In this document: positions 62,802 through 64,000 of the stretch, piece by piece
Layout of the letters: every line of letters begins with the position of its first letter
How positions within the stretch are numbered: position 1 is the stretch's first letter
Assembly: GCA_004799435.1 (NCBI GenBank)
Contig: SSMV01000056.1
Location: 26,051 to 90,050 of the forward strand
Direction of reading: 5' to 3'
Source: Bradyrhizobium sp.
Lineage (GTDB): Bacteria; Pseudomonadota; Alphaproteobacteria; Rhizobiales; Beijerinckiaceae
Length of the DNA stretch: 64,000 bases
Position numbers and translations under genes: made by a program
Notes under the pieces: generated by a model
What the model saw: only the letters and a program-made list of their open reading frames with translations
Databases searched by the model: none
Told to the model about the DNA's origin: nothing

Positions 62802-63887
62802 TCAGCCGGCGCCGCTGCGACTTGTCACGAAGCGCGCGATGAACGGGCCGGCGATGATGACGACGAGAAAGCGCGTCATCTGCATCGCCATCACGAAAGG
62901 CAAATCGACCTTGCTCGACGCCGCGATAATCGCGACCGAGTCCGCGCCGCCCGGACTGGTGGCGAGAAAGGCGGTCAGGGGTTCGACGCCGGCGATGCGA
63001 TGCAGGATGAAAGCGAAACCGCCGCAGATCGCGATCAGCGCAAGAATGGAAGCCAGAACCCGCGGCAGAACGCGCGCGGCGTGGCGAATGATCTCCGGCG
63101 TGAAGCGTGCGCCGACGCCCCAGCCAATGATCGCGTAAGACGCCGCAAGCAGCAGCGGGGGAAGGGCGAGCGAGAGGCCGAGCGCTCCCTTGAGCACAAG
63201 ACCCAGCGCCAGCGGGACGAGCATCGCGCCCGCCGGGATGCGCCGGCTCAGACCAGCCGCGAGGCCGGCGGCCGTCAGCAGCAGCGTGGCGAGAAGCGGC
63301 GCCAACGGCGCCGGCGCCAGCCATTCGATTGGCGGTGCGGCGTCGCCCGATCCGACCGCCCACAGCCGCGCGACCAGCGAAGCGACCACTGCGCAGCAGA
63401 CGACGCGCAGATATTGCATCAGCGCGACAAGCCGCATGTCGGCGCCGTAGCTTTCCGACATCAGCGTCATCACCGTCGCCGCGCCGGGCGAGGAACCCCA
63501 GATCGCGCTTGCGCCCGGCAGCACGCGCCAGATCGTCAATAGCCAGCCGAGCAACGTCGCCGCGGCGATTACCGAAAACACGCCGGCAAAGAAGATTGGC
63601 CAGTTGCGCGCCACTTCACCGGCGAGCGACAGCGGCAGCCGGTCGGCGATCATGCAGCCGATCACCGCCTGCGCCGCATAGAAGGGCGCGAGCGGCAGTC
63701 GTGTCGTCCCGCCGCTTCCCGCAACGACGATCGCCGCCAACATCGGCCCGAGTAGCAAGGCCGCCGGCAGGCGCAGCGCCAGCAGGCCGATCGCCAAGAG
63801 CGCCGAGAGGACGATCAGCAGCGCCCATTGGGCGCGGCGCGACAAATTGGCGAGCGGCAGGCGAGACGAAGCGGCGGAAAGCGCCAT
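62802..63887 (-). CDS. AbrB-family (Gneg_AbrB_dup) membrane protein
   Basis: The 361-residue protein consists of about ten membrane segments arranged as two similar halves: LLGPMLAAIVVAG and GSSPGAATVMTLMSESYGADMRLVALMQYLRVV in the first, and IPAGAMLVPLALGLVL with ATSPGGADSVAIIAASSKVDLPFVMAMQMTRFLVV in the second. This duplicated SPGGA pattern is the family of AbrB-like membrane proteins often misnamed ammonia monooxygenase. Function is not established. Starts further up (63938, 63986) are possible; I prefer 63887, where similarity begins. It converges with the ArsR gene. Confidence 0.82.
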   Translation of the reverse strand: MALSAASSRLPLANLSRRAQWALLIVLSALLAIGLLALRLPAALLLGPMLAAIVVAGSGGTTRLPLAPFYAAQAVIGCMIADRLPLSLAGEVARNWPIFFAGVFSVIAAATLLGWLLTIWRVLPGASAIWGSSPGAATVMTLMSESYGADMRLVALMQYLRVVCCAVVASLVARLWAVGSGDAAPPIEWLAPAPLAPLLATLLLTAAGLAAGLSRRIPAGAMLVPLALGLVLKGALGLSLALPPLLLAASYAIIGWGVGARFTPEIIRHAARVLPRVLASILALIAICGGFAFILHRIAGVEPLTAFLATSPGGADSVAIIAASSKVDLPFVMAMQMTRFLVVIIAGPFIARFVTSRSGAG

Positions 63888-64000
63888 GGCGCGAATGCGA
63901 TCTCGAAGCCCGCCATCGCGCAGGCGAAGAATGAACATGCCGCCGAATCGTAAAGCCGCGCAACATTGGCGATCTTCGCGCGACAAAGCTTGAATTCAGC

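Noticed and set aside
1..64000. CRISPR arrays, tRNA or rRNA genes, insertion sequences, prophage genes
   Set aside because: Reading the intergenic gaps, none of which exceeds about 300 bases, showed no repeat-spacer pattern, cloverleaf-like sequence with a TTCGA-type arm, transposase or integrase motif.

Overview
The window reads as a chromosomal segment of a GC-rich alphaproteobacterium, most likely of the order Hyphomicrobiales (Rhizobiales). Four things point that way: an F0 ATP synthase operon of the alphaproteobacterial type (atpI-B-E-b'-b with no F1 genes), the long alphaproteobacterial HisRS with an RFRQFMQFD motif 2, an IalB-family protein, and a MbfA-type ferritin/VIT1 exporter beside MntR. 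I could not fix genus or species. I saw no tRNA, rRNA, CRISPR array, prophage or insertion sequence, and no gene-free stretch longer than about 300 bases.

Layout. 1-9300: truncated GT39-type glycosyltransferase, Tat-exported class A beta-lactamase, a TPP enzyme, an amine oxidase, proA, lysC, ubiG and a FkbM methyltransferase. 9300-15020: an IalB-like secreted protein and the sdhC-sdhD-sdhA-sdhB operon, which has a family 2 glycosyltransferase gene between sdhA and sdhB. 15200-25530: a flavin monooxygenase, then a divergent sugar-acid catabolic locus around a GntR regulator (XylX-like dehydratase, ketoglutarate semialdehyde dehydrogenase and PfkB kinase on one side; UxaA/GarD dehydratase, HAD phosphatase, AraD1-like protein and MFS transporter on the other). 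25560-39310: dnaB, a flavin oxidoreductase, rlmJ, RNase T2, the F0 operon, hisS, mntR/mbfA and proB. 39320-50740: PEP carboxylase with a coupled small membrane protein, a vsr/dcm DNA methylation pair, glucokinase, ubiA, a nitrilase-family hydrolase, an FMN reductase, dihydroorotase and ygfZ. 50850-52290: an SPFH/NfeD pair. 52400-58970: a cluster of mostly unrecognised genes. 59040-64000: an M19 dipeptidase, a phosphoglycerate-mutase-like phosphatase, an MFS transporter with a divergent ArsR-type regulator, and an AbrB-type membrane protein.

Most interesting region. Between 52.4 and 59 kb six genes lie together. One is a secreted protein with an intact caspase-like His/Cys dyad, Sel1-type repeats and a C-terminal peptidoglycan-binding-like segment. 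Another is a membrane-anchored protein whose first half looks like the proteolytic domain of Lon (S16 Ser-Lys dyad) without any AAA+ ATPase. A third is a secreted protein with a DUF4384-like segment, and three further proteins I do not recognise. Two protease folds in one small envelope-directed cluster is, to my knowledge, not a described system; the joint function is inference.

Other points worth checking: the glycosyltransferase within the sdh operon, a patch of unusual codon use inside hisS, two matched inverted repeats between the ArsR gene and its MFS neighbour, a dihydroorotase with Gln in place of the first HxH histidine, and a probable CTG start on the sugar-acid MFS transporter.
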